DNA from: CAZPLZ01 sp964587525
GTDB taxonomy: Bacteria > Oederibacteriota > CAKKQC01
Assembly (NCBI GenBank): GCA_964587525.1
Contig: CAZPLZ010000090.1
Location: forward strand, 1-13,846
Reading direction: 5' to 3'
Length of the DNA: 13,846 bases
The position numbers and the translations under genes are program-made. The notes under the pieces are model-generated. The model searched no databases. It was not told the origin of the DNA and saw only the letters and a program-made list of their open reading frames with translations. Positions within the stretch are counted from its first letter, which is position 1. Every line of letters begins with the position of its first letter. Of the stretch, positions 13,424 through 13,846 are shown piece by piece.

Positions 13424-13846
13424 TTAGGCTACTAATGCCTCTACTCTCCACACGTGATCGGTTAGCCCTGCAGCCATAGCAGGAGTTTTGCCTAAGCTGC
13501 CATGCACACGGCAGAAATTGTAAATTGCAAAGTACACAGCTAGTGCCGCCTTGTAATTGTCTAGCTTTTTTGAGAACGCATTAGTCAGCCGCGTAAACCG
13601 GCGCAATTGCATTCTCATGGTGAGGTGATGCCGCTCCGCGTAGGATGTTGATATCTCGTTAGGGTCGGGGTTGCCAAAGACTACCTTGGATAGCACTTCT
13701 TTGACCCGGCGCACTTCTGGTGGAAGATAATGTCCGCGGCGATAGCCGGGCGCATCGTCATCCGAAAATATCTTTATGTGCTGGGCGTAATCTACAAATG
13801 CCCCAAGGTGGGTTTTAATTGCTAGAGCAAAATGTTTGTAGCCATC
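13424..13846 (-). CDS. IS1-type transposase, C-terminal part, open at right edge
   Basis: The minus-strand frame is open from the window edge to TAA (complement of 13424-13426), giving at least 140 residues. It begins DGYKHFALAIKTHLG, continues through FVDYAQHIKIFSDDD and FGNPDPNEISTSYAERHHL, and goes on to TMRMQLRRFTRLTNAFSKKL and TPAMAAGLTDHVW. The TSYxERxxLTMRM block is the conserved C-terminal region of the IS1-group DDE transposases and holds the catalytic Glu; DGYK follows the second Asp region. The first catalytic Asp and the N-terminal DNA-binding zinc-ribbon region lie beyond the window. Whether the full gene is one frame or a frameshifted InsA/InsB pair cannot be seen. The right-hand inverted repeat of the IS should lie within roughly 13380-13423, but needs the other end to be identified. 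Confidence 0.88.
   Translation of the reverse strand, partial: DGYKHFALAIKTHLGAFVDYAQHIKIFSDDDAPGYRRGHYLPPEVRRVKEVLSKVVFGNPDPNEISTSYAERHHLTMRMQLRRFTRLTNAFSKKLDNYKAALAVYFAIYNFCRVHGSLGKTPAMAAGLTDHVWRVEALVA

Overview
The window is a high-GC bacterial chromosome segment; the metabolic part looks to be roughly 60-65% GC by eye. Many genes use GTG starts, and four gene junctions have 4-base GTGA or ATGA stop/start overlaps. The sequence does not identify the organism. The gene set (XylA-like and enolase-superfamily sugar enzymes, RbsC/RbsB-type transporter parts, a membrane-fused spermidine synthase homologue) is compatible with an environmental, little-cultured lineage, but that is a guess.

Layout. 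(1) 1-216 is the end of a TPR protein, followed by an exported Ala/Pro-linker protein with a likely beta-barrel C-terminus (226-1035). (2) 1032-8566 holds sugar-related genes. A Gfo/Idh/MocA oxidoreductase overlaps tail-to-tail with a divergently placed enolase-superfamily (mandelate-racemase type) dehydratase on the minus strand. A large exported glycoside-hydrolase-like protein follows, then a translationally coupled xylose-isomerase-family protein and a membrane-fused spermidine-synthase-like protein. (3) 8591-12411 holds an exported ureidoglycolate-lyase-family protein, an RbsC-type sugar permease, an RbsB-type sugar-binding protein and a transaldolase. No transporter ATPase gene is present. 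(4) 12412-13846 is compositionally different, with lower GC. It has a repeat-rich spacer, two coupled unrecognised genes and the C-terminal part of an IS1-type transposase that runs off the right edge.

Working model (inference): a secreted glycosidase releases sugars, an ABC transporter takes them up, and the oxidoreductase, acid-sugar dehydratase, isomerase-like protein and transaldolase process them into central metabolism. The substrate cannot be named from sequence. The most striking sequence-level signal is at the transaldolase start. A near-palindromic GC-rich element is flanked by near-identical copies of a segment that carries the ribosome binding site and the start codon, which gives two equally good in-frame starts 93 bases apart. 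Other points of interest are a metal-ligand substitution in the isomerase-like protein, the export signal on an AllA-family protein, and a shared -10-like hexamer placed nine bases before GTG at two genes (possible leaderless transcripts). I did not find a clear new defence or mobile system. The two-gene unknown cassette beside the IS is the nearest candidate.
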